DNA from: Sedimenticola selenatireducens DSM 17993
GTDB taxonomy: Bacteria; Pseudomonadota; Gammaproteobacteria; Chromatiales; Chromatiaceae
NCBI RefSeq assembly: GCF_000428045.1
Contig: NZ_ATZE01000011.1
Location: 77,170-141,169, forward strand
DNA: 64,000 nucleotides
Direction of reading: 5' to 3'
The notes beneath the pieces are model-generated. The model was not told the origin of the DNA, did no database searches, and was given only the letters and a program-made list of their open reading frames with translations. Both the position numbers and the translations under genes were made by a program. Every line of letters begins with the position of its first letter. Position 1 is the stretch's first letter. Shown here in pieces: positions 19,873-29,573 of this stretch.

Positions 19873-21221
19873 GGGATCAACCTCGCTACCGCATCCACGA
19901 ACATTTCGCCCCGCTGCTGATAGTTTTTGTACATATCGAAACTGGCGCAGGCGGGCGACAGCAGCACCCGATCCCCCGGCTCGGCGTAACTGGCCGCCAG
20001 CAGCACCGCATCATCCATATTCTTGGCATGCATCAACGGCACCGTGTCGCTCAGGGCTTTGGCGATGCGGGGCGCATCCTTTCCCAGCAGGATCACGGCG
20101 CGGGCGTGTCTGACCACTGCCGGAGTCAGCGGGGAAAAGTCGGCCCCCTTGCCGTCGCCGCCAGCTATCAATACCGTGCGCGCCGCATCCCCGGTGGACA
20201 AGCCCTCCAGCGCCGCGGCGCAGGCCCCGACGTTGGTGCCCTTGGAGTCGTTGTACCAGCGTACCCCGGCGGACTCCTTGATAAACTGGGTGCGGTGCGG
20301 CAGACCGGAAAAGCCCACCAGGCTCTTCAGCATGGTGTCGCGAGACAACCCCAACAGGCTACCGATAGCCAGCGTCGCCAGCGCATTGGCGAGGTTGTGT
20401 GTGCCGGGTATTTTCAACGCCGAGGTACGGATCAGCCGCTCGGCGCCGTGACAGAGCCAACGCCCCCCCTGGTCTTCGCAAACCCCAAACACCCCTTCAT
20501 CGGGCTGGCCCAAGGTAAAGAACAAGTCACCCGTTGCGTGCCGATTCATGGCCATCACCTGGGGGTCGTCCAGATTGAACACCGCGGCCTCGGCATCCCG
20601 GTAAATGGTCGCCTTGGTATCCATATAGGACTGCAGGTCCGCATAGCGATCCAGGTGATCCGGCGAGATATTCAGAACAACTGCCACCTTCGGCTTTAGG
20701 CTGAAGGTGGTCTCGAGCTGGAAACTGGAGAGCTCCAGCACATAGAGCTCCACATCATCATGCAGCAACGACAGAGCCGGATCGCCCAGATTTCCGCCAA
20801 CAGCGGCCTTCAACCCGGCATCCCGCAACATGACGCCCAGCAGGGTGGTGACGGTACTTTTGCCATTGGAACCGGTAATTGCCACCACCGGCGCCTTTGC
20901 CTCCCGGGCAAACAGCTCGATATCGCCGACCACCGGCACTCCCCTGGCCACCGCCTGCTGGATCAGCGGCTCACTCATCGGTACCCCGGGACTGACCACC
21001 AACTGCTCCGCCACCGCAAAGGCATCCGGATCAAAGCCGCCCAGAAACAGGGCAATATCGGGTAGCTCCTGGCGCAGCTCACTGAGCCCCGGCGGGGTGT
21101 CCCGGCTATCGGTAATCGCCACCGGCACACCGCGGGCCGACAAATAACGGGCACAGGAGAGCCCGGTCTTGCCCAGACCAACAATCAGACTCTTTCTGTT
21201 ACCCGCCAGTTGCTGTTTCAT
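19869..21221 (-). CDS. murD: UDP-N-acetylmuramoylalanine--D-glutamate ligase MurD
   Basis: Adds D-glutamate to UDP-MurNAc-L-Ala. The 450-residue protein shows the N-terminal IVGLGKTGLSCARYL UDP-binding segment, the ATP P-loop ITGSNGKSTVT near residue 117, NISPDHLDRY, WYNDSKGTN, and the C-terminal LLSPACASFDMYKNYQQRG motif. It begins 31 bases after mraY and overlaps ftsW by four bases. Confidence 0.97.
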   Translation of the reverse strand: MKQQLAGNRKSLIVGLGKTGLSCARYLSARGVPVAITDSRDTPPGLSELRQELPDIALFLGGFDPDAFAVAEQLVVSPGVPMSEPLIQQAVARGVPVVGDIELFAREAKAPVVAITGSNGKSTVTTLLGVMLRDAGLKAAVGGNLGDPALSLLHDDVELYVLELSSFQLETTFSLKPKVAVVLNISPDHLDRYADLQSYMDTKATIYRDAEAAVFNLDDPQVMAMNRHATGDLFFTLGQPDEGVFGVCEDQGGRWLCHGAERLIRTSALKIPGTHNLANALATLAIGSLLGLSRDTMLKSLVGFSGLPHRTQFIKESAGVRWYNDSKGTNVGACAAALEGLSTGDAARTVLIAGGDGKGADFSPLTPAVVRHARAVILLGKDAPRIAKALSDTVPLMHAKNMDDAVLLAASYAEPGDRVLLSPACASFDMYKNYQQRGEMFVDAVARLIP

Positions 21222-21252
21222 ATACCTTTAAACGCTTCGATGCGTGGTTCCA

Positions 21253-22335
21253 TTAACGAATTTTCAGACTCGCCAGCCCAACCAGGACCAGAATCACCGT
21301 GACGATCCAGAAGCGCACAATCACCCGGGGTTCCGGCCAACCTTTCAATTCAAAATGGTGATGCAGCGGCGCCATGCGGAAGATGCGCCGTCCGGTGAGC
21401 TTGAATGAAGCCACCTGCAGCATCACTGATACGGTTTCCATTACGAACACGCCGCCCATGATCAACAGCACCAGTTCCTGGCGAACGACCACTGCCACCA
21501 CGCCAAGTGCGGCGCCCAGTGCGAGAGCGCCCACATCGCCCATAAATACCTGGGCCGGATAGGCGTTGAACCAGAGAAATCCGAGCCCTGCACCCACCAG
21601 GGCGCCGCAGAAGATGACCATTTCACCAACCCCGGGCAGATGAGGGATCAGCAGGTAATTGGCGATCTGGGCATGACCCGATGCATAAGCAAAAATACCC
21701 AGCGCGCCAGCCACCAGTACGGTCGGCATGATCGCCAGTCCATCCAGACCGTCTGTCAGGTTGACCGCGTTGCTAGTGCCAACAATCACGAAATAGCTGA
21801 GCAGAACAAACCAGGGCCCCATGTCGATCACCACGCTTTTCACAAACGGGATAATGAGTTGAGTTTCGGCCGGTAGCGACGAGGTGCTGTAGAGCGCATA
21901 GGCGGCGCCGGCACCCACCAGCGACTGCCACAAGTACTTGTAACGGGCCGAAAGTCCCCGGGAATCCTTCAATACCAGTTTTTTATAGTCGTCGTAGAAG
22001 CCGATCAGCCCGAACAGCAGGGTTACCAGAATCACGATCCAGACATAGCGGTTGTCCAGGTTGGCCCATAGCAGGGTGCTGACCGCCACCGCCACCAGCA
22101 GCAGGGTACCGCCCATGGTCGGCGTACCTGCCTTGGAGAGATGACTCTGGGGCCCATCGCTGCGTACGGTCTGACCAATCTGGTGATGGGTCAGGCGGCG
22201 GATCATCACCGGTCCCACGATAAACGAGATCGCCAGGGCCGTGAGTATGCCCAGGATGGCGCGCAGGGTGAGATACTGGAATACACTGAAGCCACTGTTG
22301 AACTGGGTCAGGTAATCGGTTAGGTAAACGAGCAT
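21253..22335 (-). CDS. mraY: Phospho-N-acetylmuramoyl-pentapeptide-transferase MraY
   Basis: Polytopic membrane enzyme that moves phospho-MurNAc-pentapeptide onto undecaprenyl phosphate, making lipid I. I chose the ATG at 22335 (360 residues, MLVYLTDYL), which matches the family start and lies one base after the murF stop; the longer frame runs back into murF. About ten membrane segments, the [10 protein letters not shown] loop, the DDYKK catalytic aspartates, [10 protein letters not shown] and the MAPLHHHFE motif are all visible. Confidence 0.97.
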   Translation of the reverse strand: MLVYLTDYLTQFNSGFSVFQYLTLRAILGILTALAISFIVGPVMIRRLTHHQIGQTVRSDGPQSHLSKAGTPTMGGTLLLVAVAVSTLLWANLDNRYVWIVILVTLLFGLIGFYDDYKKLVLKDSRGLSARYKYLWQSLVGAGAAYALYSTSSLPAETQLIIPFVKSVVIDMGPWFVLLSYFVIVGTSNAVNLTDGLDGLAIMPTVLVAGALGIFAYASGHAQIANYLLIPHLPGVGEMVIFCGALVGAGLGFLWFNAYPAQVFMGDVGALALGAALGVVAVVVRQELVLLIMGGVFVMETVSVMLQVASFKLTGRRIFRMAPLHHHFELKGWPEPRVIVRFWIVTVILVLVGLASLKIR

Positions 22336-22336
22336 C

Positions 22337-23698
22337 TCAGTCTGTCTCCCGGTCGACGAGTGCGTTGATGACTTTTTCCATTCCGGCTCGACGGGAGCCT
22401 TTGACCAGCACCCTGTCACCTGAGCGCAGCTCCTGCTGCAGCCTCTCAATCAAAGACTCGCGATGCTCGAAAACCGCGCCGCCCCGGGTCATCTGTTGGG
22501 CCGCCTCACCCGCCTCACCGACGGCGTAGAGATGGTCGATCCCGGCCGCCTGTGCCTGCTGGCCCAGCTCCCGGTAGAACCCCAGGGTGCCCTGCCCCAA
22601 TTCGCCCAGTTCACCCAGTACCAGAAAACGACGGCCCGGCGCCTGGGCAAGAACATTGATGGCAGCACCTACAGAATCGGGATTAGCGTTATAGCTGTCA
22701 TCGATCAACCAGACACCCTGCCGACCCTGTAGCGGTTGCAGCCGCCCCTTGACCGGGCGGATTGACGCCAAGCCGTCAACGATATTCTGTTCGCTCGCTC
22801 CGACCTGTAGCGACGCGGCAATAGCCGCCAGGGCGTTCATGCGGTTGTGCTCCCCCGCCAGCGGCAGATCAATGGTCAAACTGCCGTTCGGTATATTCAC
22901 CGCAAAGCGACTGCTGAAGCCCTGCGCATGCCATTGCAGCTCCAGGCTACCCGGACTGCTGATATCGGCCGGCTGACGAATGCCGAATGTGCAGAGACGC
23001 CGTCCCGCGGCGACGCCACCCCAGAACGGCGCGAAATTGTCATCGGCGTTGAATACGAAGCAGCCGGTCTCGGCGAGCCCGGAAACAATCTCGCTCTTCG
23101 CCTTGGCCACCCCTTCCAGGGTGCCGAACCCTTCCAGGTGCGAGCGGCAGGCATTATTCAGCAACGCTACATCCGGCCGGGTGATTTTGCTCAGATACGC
23201 AATTTCACCCGGATGATTGGCGCCCATTTCAATGACCGCAAACTTCTCATCCTGCAGTTTCATCAGGGTCAGCGGCAGACCGATGTCGTTGTTCAGATTC
23301 CCCTGGGTGGCCAGCACCGTGCCGTTGCGGCTCAGGATGGCGGCGATCATCTCCTTGACCGTGGTCTTGCCGTTACTGCCGGTCACCGCGATCACCTGTG
23401 CCGTGCTTTTCTGACGCCACTCCGCCGCCATCAGCCCGAGCGCGATTCGTGTGTCAGGCACCACCAGCTGCGGGCACTCCAGGGGCATTTCATGATCCAC
23501 CACGGCCGCGACCGCACCCTGCGCCAGCGCCTGATCGAGGTAGTCATGGCCATCGAAATTGGGGCCTTTCAGGGCCACAAACAGATCGCCGTTAACCAGT
23601 GTCCTGGTATCGGTGCTGACGGCGGCAAAACGACTATCACTGCCCAGGTGCCGGGCGTGGATGGCTGGCGCCATTTCAGCAAGCGTGAATGCGATCAT
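22337..23698 (-). CDS. murF: UDP-MurNAc-tripeptide--D-Ala-D-Ala ligase MurF
   Basis: Adds D-Ala-D-Ala to complete the UDP-MurNAc-pentapeptide. The 453-residue product has DTRTL in its N-terminal substrate domain, the ATP P-loop [13 protein letters not shown] near residue 107, the [12 protein letters not shown] segment, and [10 protein letters not shown] in the C-terminal half. It overlaps murE by four bases and is followed by mraY after one base. Confidence 0.97.
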   Translation of the reverse strand: MIAFTLAEMAPAIHARHLGSDSRFAAVSTDTRTLVNGDLFVALKGPNFDGHDYLDQALAQGAVAAVVDHEMPLECPQLVVPDTRIALGLMAAEWRQKSTAQVIAVTGSNGKTTVKEMIAAILSRNGTVLATQGNLNNDIGLPLTLMKLQDEKFAVIEMGANHPGEIAYLSKITRPDVALLNNACRSHLEGFGTLEGVAKAKSEIVSGLAETGCFVFNADDNFAPFWGGVAAGRRLCTFGIRQPADISSPGSLELQWHAQGFSSRFAVNIPNGSLTIDLPLAGEHNRMNALAAIAASLQVGASEQNIVDGLASIRPVKGRLQPLQGRQGVWLIDDSYNANPDSVGAAINVLAQAPGRRFLVLGELGELGQGTLGFYRELGQQAQAAGIDHLYAVGEAGEAAQQMTRGGAVFEHRESLIERLQQELRSGDRVLVKGSRRAGMEKVINALVDRETD

Positions 23699-25221
23699 CG
23701 CCTCACCTCCTGCAATACCTTTTCCACCTGCTCCCGGTCACTGAAATGAAGCACCTGGTCACCCACCAGCTGATAGCTCTCGTGCCCCTTTCCGGCAATC
23801 AGAATCAGATCGCCCGGCAGCGCTTCACGGATACTCATGGCAATGGCCTCGGCGCGGTCACGCACGATCTGGATAGGATCCGTATGATCCATACCGGACA
23901 CGATCTCCGCGACGATGCGATCACCCGATTCACTGCGTGGATTGTCATCAGTAACGATCACCCGGTCCGCCAGCCGCTCGGCAATAGCCCCCATCAACGG
24001 CCGTTTTCCCCGGTCCCGGTCACCACCGCAACCGAACACGCACACCAACCGGCCTCCCACATGTTCACGCAGGGCGGTCAGGGCGTGCTCCAGGGCATCC
24101 GGGGTATGGGCGTAATCCACCACCACCAGCGGCAACTCGCCACCGCCGAAGCGCTCCATGCGCCCGGCCACTGTCTCCACCCGCGCCAGCTTCTCAAGCG
24201 CCGCGGCGAACGGAATACCGCGATAGAGCAGCACAGCCAACACGGCCAGCAGATTGCTCGCATTGAACCGACCCAGCAGCCGGCTGGCGAACTGACCCCG
24301 CCCCCAACTGCTATCGATGGTCAGGGACATGCCTTCAACCTCCGGCACGATGCGGGTCGCCTTCACCCAATATTCCGTCTCCGGAACATTGGCCGCATCC
24401 GTGCTGTAACCGATTTTTCGCACGCTCTCGGGCAGCACGGAGAGCACCCGGCCGGCAAACGGGTCATCCATGTTGAGCACCGCGCAATTGATCTCACAGG
24501 CCGTGAACAGGCGCAGCTTGGCGTCGGCGTACCCTTCCATACTGGCGTGATAATCGAGATGATCCTGGGTCAGGTTGGTCAACAGGGCGACATCAAAACG
24601 CACGGCGGCGGCTCGCCCCTGATCCAGGGCGTGGGAGGAGACCTCCATGGCCACCATGTCGGCGCCGCGGTTTTCCAGATCCCACAGCTGGGCCTGCAGA
24701 TTGACCGCATCAGGCGTGGTATGGCTGGCATTTTCCAGCGCACCCGGCAAACCGTTACCGATGGTCCCGATCAATCCGCAGAGATGCTCCGGGCTGAACA
24801 CCTGGGCCAGGAAATGGCTGCAGCTGGTCTTCCCGTTGGTGCCGGTGATGCCGAACACCACCAGGCGGTGACTGGGATCGGCATAAAAACGTCCGGCGAT
24901 GGCGCTAACCTGTTGGCTCAATCCGCTGATCGCATACAGCGGTATCCGCGCCGTCCGCGCCAGCTCCCGGATATCGTCCAGGGTCCAACGCGCATCTGGC
25001 TCACAAGCCACCGCGGCTGCTCCGCGATCCACCGCCTGCTGGAGAAATTCAAGCCCATGATGGGCGATCCCCGCACAGGCCAGAAACAGCGATCCCTCAC
25101 GGATTTGCCGACTGTCCAGGGTAATATCGCTGATTTCCCGATCCGCCAGTGCGGCGGCATCGACCCAGCCGTCAAGCAGCCGGGATAACCGGCAACTGTG
25201 GTTATGTGACATGGCCACCAT
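23695..25221 (-). CDS. murE: UDP-MurNAc-L-Ala-D-Glu--meso-diaminopimelate ligase MurE
   Basis: Adds the third amino acid of the stem peptide. The DNPRSE motif in the C-terminal domain is the meso-diaminopimelate-selecting signature, so the wall is of the usual Gram-negative type. Other landmarks are the P-loop GITGTNGKTSC and the TTPDAV and ALDQGR segments. The ATG at 25221 shares one base with the ftsI stop (TGATG) and has GGAGG nine bases upstream; a GTG at 25224 is an alternative. Confidence 0.97.
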   Translation of the reverse strand: MVAMSHNHSCRLSRLLDGWVDAAALADREISDITLDSRQIREGSLFLACAGIAHHGLEFLQQAVDRGAAAVACEPDARWTLDDIRELARTARIPLYAISGLSQQVSAIAGRFYADPSHRLVVFGITGTNGKTSCSHFLAQVFSPEHLCGLIGTIGNGLPGALENASHTTPDAVNLQAQLWDLENRGADMVAMEVSSHALDQGRAAAVRFDVALLTNLTQDHLDYHASMEGYADAKLRLFTACEINCAVLNMDDPFAGRVLSVLPESVRKIGYSTDAANVPETEYWVKATRIVPEVEGMSLTIDSSWGRGQFASRLLGRFNASNLLAVLAVLLYRGIPFAAALEKLARVETVAGRMERFGGGELPLVVVDYAHTPDALEHALTALREHVGGRLVCVFGCGGDRDRGKRPLMGAIAERLADRVIVTDDNPRSESGDRIVAEIVSGMDHTDPIQIVRDRAEAIAMSIREALPGDLILIAGKGHESYQLVGDQVLHFSDREQVEKVLQEVRR

Positions 25222-26984
25222 CACCCGCCACCTCCGCTGCCGGCCAGTTTGACCACTGAGTCATCCAGGGCATCGGGGGCAATGTTGAGCAGCCGCAAGG
25301 CGCCGGTCATCACTTGCGAAAACACCGGTGCGGCCACGGAACCGCCGTAATATTTTCCAGCTGTCGGTTCATCGATCATCACCACCATCACCAGGCGTGG
25401 ATCGCTGGCCGGCGCAATGCCGGCGAACACCGAGATATAACGGTCGTCGGCATAACCACCGCTAATGCTCTTTTTTGCTGTTCCTGTCTTACCGGCCACC
25501 CGGTAACCGGTAACGGCCGCGGCCGGTGCCGTGCCCTCATCAGTCACCACCGCCTCCATCATTTTGCGCACCGCCCGGGCCGTGGATGCACGCATGACCC
25601 GCTCACCCTTAACCGGCGCATCCTGGCGCAGCAGGGACACCGGGTAGCGGATACCATCGCTGGCCAGCACGCCATAGGCGCGTGCCAGTTGCAGGGCGGT
25701 TACCGAGAGACCATAACCGAACGCCAGGGTTGCCTGATCGATCTCCGCCCAGCGGCGGTAGGGCGCCAGCTGGCCGGTCACTTCGCCGGGAAACCCGGTA
25801 CTGGTGGGATCACCAAAACCAACCCGTGAGAAAAAGCCCCAGAACTTGTCCTTGGGCAGATCCAGGGCGATCTTGCTGACCCCCACATTGCTGGACTTCA
25901 GGATCACCCGGGCCAGATCGATACGACCGTAGTCGCGATGATCCCGCACCAGATTCCGGCCGACCCGAAAGGTACCCGGGGTGGTATCGATCACCGTACC
26001 GGGGGTGTAACGGCCCGACTCCAGCGCGGCGGCAATGGTAAAGGGCTTTACCGTGGATCCGGGCTCGAACACGTCGGTAACCGCACGGTTGCGAAAACGA
26101 CCGGCCTTGCCGGACTTGGTGCCGTTCGGGTTATAGGCCGGCTGGTTCACCATGGCCAGAATCTCGCCATTGCGGGCGTCTAGAATAACTGCGGAGCCGG
26201 ACTTTGCCTTGTTCCGCTGCACCGCGCCCTTCAGTTCGCGATAGGCAAGAAACTGCAGACGCCGGTCGATCGATGTCACCAACTCCTTGCCGGCCTGTGG
26301 CTCCAGGATGTTCTCCACATCCTTCACGGCCCGGGCACGCCCGTCCTGAATCACCCGCTTGCGGCCGGCAGTTCCCTGCAACCACTCGTCGTAGGCCAGC
26401 TCCAGCCCCTCCTGACCCTGATCGTCTATATTGGTAAAGCCAACCACATGGGCGAACACCTCACCGTCAGGATAATAACGGCGATATTCGCGCTGCAGGC
26501 CAATGCCCGAGATATCGTTTTCCGCCACATAGTCCATCAAACGTTTGGCTCTGTCGGGATTGACCCGTCGCTTCAGATAGACAAACGAGCGATCACTGCG
26601 ACGCGCCAGCAACTGGCGCAGATGATCCAGATCCATCTCGAGTATTTGTGCCACCGGCACCAACACCCGACGATCCGGCGACAGGGTGCGGGGATTGGCC
26701 CAGATGGAATCGACCGGGGTACTGATGGCCACGGGGGCACCGAAACGGTCCTTGATCATGCCGCGATGGGCCGGCATCTCCACCACCCGGAGATAGCGGC
26801 GCTGCCCCTCATTCTGCAGAAAGTCGGTTTCAAAGATCTGCTGGTCAACCGCACGCCAGACCAACAGGGAGGCGGAGAGCGACAACAGGCCCAGCAGGGT
26901 CCAGCGCCGGGCGCGATAGCTCGGCAGGGCCAGCTCAACCCGGCGGGCATTCTTCTGACGCCTGTTTCTGGTTTTCCCACTCAT
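25221..26984 (-). CDS. ftsI: Septal peptidoglycan transpeptidase FtsI (PBP3)
   Basis: Class B penicillin-binding protein that cross-links septal peptidoglycan with FtsW. I chose the ATG at 26984 (587 residues, MSGKTRNRRQ), two bases after the ftsL stop; the longer frame from 27110 lies within ftsL. The protein has a short basic cytoplasmic tail, one membrane anchor (about residues 25-48), a pedestal domain, and a transpeptidase domain with the catalytic GSTVKPF motif (Ser310, Lys313), SSN and KTGTAKK. Confidence 0.97.
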   Translation of the reverse strand: MSGKTRNRRQKNARRVELALPSYRARRWTLLGLLSLSASLLVWRAVDQQIFETDFLQNEGQRRYLRVVEMPAHRGMIKDRFGAPVAISTPVDSIWANPRTLSPDRRVLVPVAQILEMDLDHLRQLLARRSDRSFVYLKRRVNPDRAKRLMDYVAENDISGIGLQREYRRYYPDGEVFAHVVGFTNIDDQGQEGLELAYDEWLQGTAGRKRVIQDGRARAVKDVENILEPQAGKELVTSIDRRLQFLAYRELKGAVQRNKAKSGSAVILDARNGEILAMVNQPAYNPNGTKSGKAGRFRNRAVTDVFEPGSTVKPFTIAAALESGRYTPGTVIDTTPGTFRVGRNLVRDHRDYGRIDLARVILKSSNVGVSKIALDLPKDKFWGFFSRVGFGDPTSTGFPGEVTGQLAPYRRWAEIDQATLAFGYGLSVTALQLARAYGVLASDGIRYPVSLLRQDAPVKGERVMRASTARAVRKMMEAVVTDEGTAPAAAVTGYRVAGKTGTAKKSISGGYADDRYISVFAGIAPASDPRLVMVVMIDEPTAGKYYGGSVAAPVFSQVMTGALRLLNIAPDALDDSVVKLAGSGGGG

Positions 26985-26986
26985 GT

Positions 26987-27259
26987 CTATGGTTTCACCA
27001 CCACGACCTCCTCGGCCGTCGGTATGTGCATTTTTAACCGCTTGCGGGCAATCTTCTCGACCCGTGCATGGGTAGCCCAGGTACTCTGTTCCAATTGCAA
27101 CCGCCCCCACTCCACCTCTATCGCGTCACGCTCGGCGCGCAACATCTGCAACGCCACAAACTGTTTACGGGTGGCGTATTTCGAATACACCACTCCGGTC
27201 GAAGTCAACAGCAGACTAAAGGCCAGAAACAGCAATATGATCAACTGACCCCGGTTCAC
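26987..27259 (-). CDS. ftsL: Cell division protein FtsL
   Basis: Small bitopic divisome protein that forms a coiled coil with FtsB and activates FtsWI. The 90-residue product has a very short cytoplasmic N-terminus, one membrane segment (about residues 5-25) and a periplasmic heptad-like stretch (about 30-75). It begins with GTG, whose bases overlap the rsmH stop (GTGA). Position between rsmH and ftsI supports the call even though the sequence is poorly conserved. Confidence 0.93.
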   Translation of the reverse strand: MNRGQLIILLFLAFSLLLTSTGVVYSKYATRKQFVALQMLRAERDAIEVEWGRLQLEQSTWATHARVEKIARKRLKMHIPTAEEVVVVKP

Positions 27260-28191
27260 TGCTTTCGCTCTGCTACCCGCAACACGGCACTGCGTGCGCG
27301 CGGATTCTCTTCCACCTCCCGAAGCGAGGGCTTGATCGCTTTGCCAATCAGGGCAAGACGTGAATTGCGCTGCTGCTCAGTCACCGGAATACCGGCGGGA
27401 AAACGATCACCCCGTTCCGCATCGCGCATGAAGCGCTTGACTATCCGGTCCTCCAGCGAATGAAAACTGATCACCGCCAGACGCCCACCCGGCGCCAGAA
27501 CCCGCAAGGACTGATCAAGACAGGTCTTCAGGTCATCAAGCTCCCGGTTAATATGGATACGGATGGCCTGAAAACAGCGGGTCGCGGGATGCTTGCCCTT
27601 TTCCCAGGAGGGATTGGCCGCCGAGACAATTTCAGCCAAGCGCCGAGTCGTCACGATAGGCTGCTCGATCCGTGCCTCGACGATGGCACGGGCAATCCGC
27701 CGGGCGAAACGCTCTTCGCCATATGTCTTGAATATCTGCGCCATCTCATCGGCCTCAGCCACCTTCAACCAATCAGCCGCACTGACACCGGTACTGTTAT
27801 CCATGCGCATGTCCAATGGCCCATCATTAAGAAAGCTGAAACCCCGCTCGGCCCGATCCAACTGAGGCGAAGAGACTCCCAGATCCAGCAACACACCGTT
27901 GACCTGCCCATCAACCCCCGCCGCATCGGAAAAACGCTGCAGATCGGCAAAAGAGCCCTGCTGTATTTCAAACCGCGCATCATCCCCAAACATACTCCGG
28001 GCGTATGTAACCGCATCCGGATCCTTGTCAATTGCCAGCAAACGCCCCGCCCTACCCAGCCTCTCCAATATGGCCGCGCTGTGACCGCCACGCCCGAAGG
28101 TGCCGTCGATATAAATGCCGCCCGGTATAATATTCAGCGCCTCCAGCGTCTCGTGGAAGAGCACCGGCAGATGTGTGTCCGTGTTGGCCAT
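27256..28191 (-). CDS. rsmH: 16S rRNA (cytosine-1402 N4)-methyltransferase RsmH (MraW)
   Basis: SAM-dependent enzyme that methylates N4 of C1402 in the 16S rRNA P-site. The 311 residues include the N-terminal [13 protein letters not shown], the SAM-binding [10 protein letters not shown] motif, [12 protein letters not shown], and the C-terminal [14 protein letters not shown] motif. It follows mraZ after two bases and overlaps ftsL by four. Confidence 0.97.
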   Translation of the reverse strand: MANTDTHLPVLFHETLEALNIIPGGIYIDGTFGRGGHSAAILERLGRAGRLLAIDKDPDAVTYARSMFGDDARFEIQQGSFADLQRFSDAAGVDGQVNGVLLDLGVSSPQLDRAERGFSFLNDGPLDMRMDNSTGVSAADWLKVAEADEMAQIFKTYGEERFARRIARAIVEARIEQPIVTTRRLAEIVSAANPSWEKGKHPATRCFQAIRIHINRELDDLKTCLDQSLRVLAPGGRLAVISFHSLEDRIVKRFMRDAERGDRFPAGIPVTEQQRNSRLALIGKAIKPSLREVEENPRARSAVLRVAERKQ

Positions 28192-28193
28192 GA

Positions 28194-28649
28194 CTATATC
28201 GAGAGCGTTTCTAAGTCGGCTGGTAAATCGAGGTCTTCCAGATTCACCTCATCCAGCCAATCAGCTCGTTGGCTGTTCCAGCGATCCTCATCCCACAACT
28301 CAAACTTGTTGCCCTGCCCGATCAGCACGACGTGCTTCTCCAAACGAGCAAAATCCCGTAGGGCGGGGGGCAGCAAAACGCGCCCCTGACCATCCATCTC
28401 AACCTCGGTGGCATGCCCCACCAGCAGACGCTGCAGATTGCGAGCCGCCTTGTTAAAGGAGGGAAGTTTCATCAGCTTTCGTTCAATCTCCTGCCATTCA
28501 GGCAGCGGGTAGATTAATAGACAATGATCACGGTCTATCGTCACTACCAATTCCGAGGCACAACCCTCCTGCAGCCGCTCGCGATAACGCGTCGGCACAG
28601 CCAAACGCCCTTTGGCATCCAGGTTGAGTCTGTTAACACCCCGAAACAA
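28194..28649 (-). CDS. mraZ: Transcriptional regulator MraZ
   Basis: SpoVT/AbrB-type ring-forming DNA-binding protein that represses its own dcw promoter. The conserved start [16 protein letters not shown] aligns with the usual MFRG start only if translation begins at the TTG at 28649 (151 residues), which has AAGGGGGA eight bases upstream. The two [13 protein letters not shown] / [13 protein letters not shown] half-repeats are both present. A strong promoter and three TGGGN-like boxes lie immediately upstream. Confidence 0.95.
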   Translation of the reverse strand: MFRGVNRLNLDAKGRLAVPTRYRERLQEGCASELVVTIDRDHCLLIYPLPEWQEIERKLMKLPSFNKAARNLQRLLVGHATEVEMDGQGRVLLPPALRDFARLEKHVVLIGQGNKFELWDEDRWNSQRADWLDEVNLEDLDLPADLETLSI

Positions 28650-28690
28650 TGAACGAGTCCCCCTTTTTTGGAATTCCGATTTCCAGAAAA

Positions 28691-28715
28691 ATCCACTTTT
28701 ACCCACTTATCCCCA
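28691..28715 (-). promoter_or_regulatory. MraZ operator: three direct TGGNN boxes
   Basis: On the minus strand TGGGG (28715-28711), TGGGT (28705-28701) and TGGAT (28695-28691) are spaced by exactly five bases each. MraZ of E. coli is known to bind tandem TGGGN repeats with five-base spacers downstream of the mraZ promoter. The third box is imperfect. The first overlaps the last base of the -10 element, which fits autorepression. Confidence 0.85.
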
Positions 28716-28744
28716 TAATAGGTACTCAAATTAGGTATTGTCAA
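28715..28744 (-). promoter_or_regulatory. Main dcw-cluster promoter (Pmra)
   Basis: On the minus strand a perfect -35 TTGACA (28744-28739) is followed after 18 bases by TATTAT (28720-28715), a near-consensus sigma-70 promoter. Transcription should begin about 60 bases upstream of the mraZ TTG start and run through the dcw cluster. Confidence 0.85.
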
Positions 28745-29040
28745 GGAAACCATCCCACCAAAACAGGAGAAAGTTCCTTTAAAGACAGAGGGTTAGGGGC
28801 GTCGCTTAAAGAAAAAACAGGCGCACAAGACAATAAAAAACAGCGCGATAAAATGCGGAGTTAAAGTAACTTATAAAGATATATTGAATTTAAGCCCTGT
28901 TTTACGCATAAGCTCCACTTTTCCAGGTAAAACGGATCGACGGAGATATGGCAATCGGCCATCAGCAGCATTAACGAGAGAGGGAGGAGGAAAATCACTA
29001 ACGCAGGAGCAGATACCTCTGCCCTGCCAGGGAATTGGTT
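28745..29040. other. AT-rich gap between the mraZ promoter and rnpB
   Basis: About 296 bases, visibly richer in A+T than the flanks. Short reading frames here lack conserved features or run into rnpB or the mraZ promoter. I see no terminator with a U-tract after rnpB and no clear RNA gene. Confidence 0.6.
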
Positions 29041-29401
29041 GGGAGTCGGCCTGTAAGCCGGGTTCTGTCTTGAATGGTCATTCATCTGGGATGCGCGTCA
29101 CCGCGCACCTCAAGCGACCTACCCGGGGACCGTGCGGGCCACACGTGGCGATCGAATCGCCTGCCCCCCTATTTGGTCTTGCTCCGGGTGGGGTTTACCC
29201 TGCCACTGCTGTTACCAGCAGCGCGGTGCGCTCTTACCGCACCATTTCACCCTTACCAACCGATCCGTGGATCGGTGGCGGTATATTTTCTGTGGCACTT
29301 TCCGTAGGCTCGCGCCCCCCAGGCGTTACCTGGCACCCTGCCCGTCGGAGCCCGGACTTTCCTCCGCCTTTTTCAAGGCAGCGACCATCCGGCCGACTCC
29401 C
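29041..29401 (-). ncRNA. rnpB: RNase P RNA (M1 RNA, type A)
   Basis: Catalytic RNA that matures tRNA 5' ends. The minus strand carries the hallmark conserved regions in order: GGAGGAAAGTCCGGGCTCC, CAGGGTGCCAGGTAACGCC, AGGGTGAAATGGTGCGGTAAG, and the 3' segment AGAACCCGGCTTACAGGCC. The 5' end GGGAGTCGGCC (29401 downward) pairs with the 3' end GGCCGACTCCC (ending at 29041), which sets the boundaries. The 361-base size is typical. Proximity to mraZ is seen in Pseudomonas too. Confidence 0.95.
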
Positions 29402-29408
29402 GGCGTGG

Positions 29409-29437
29409 AGGGTAGTCCTATCATCCCGCTTGTGCAA
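29409..29437 (-). promoter_or_regulatory. Candidate rnpB promoter
   Basis: On the minus strand TTGCAC (29437-29432) and TACCCT (29414-29409) are separated by 17 bases, and a GC-rich discriminator leads to the predicted RNA 5' end seven bases on. Hexamer matches are only moderate. Confidence 0.4.
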
Positions 29438-29573
29438 GCCAATTCGGCGGTCCGTCTCTCTTGCCATCCACGACCAATACTCATAGTATTGACGGTTTTC
29501 TTGGCTATTTGCGCCTCGCCTGAGGCGACTGAATACTGCTCTTCCCGGTTTGGAGACCTTAAGGATAACGACC

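Noticed and set aside
23689-25188. 499-codon open frame antisense to murE
   Set aside because: Antisense shadow of a conserved gene; biased residues only.
28861-29085. 74-codon frame beside mraZ with a hydrophobic stretch
   Set aside because: Starts inside rnpB, lacks a ribosome-binding site and shows no conserved feature.
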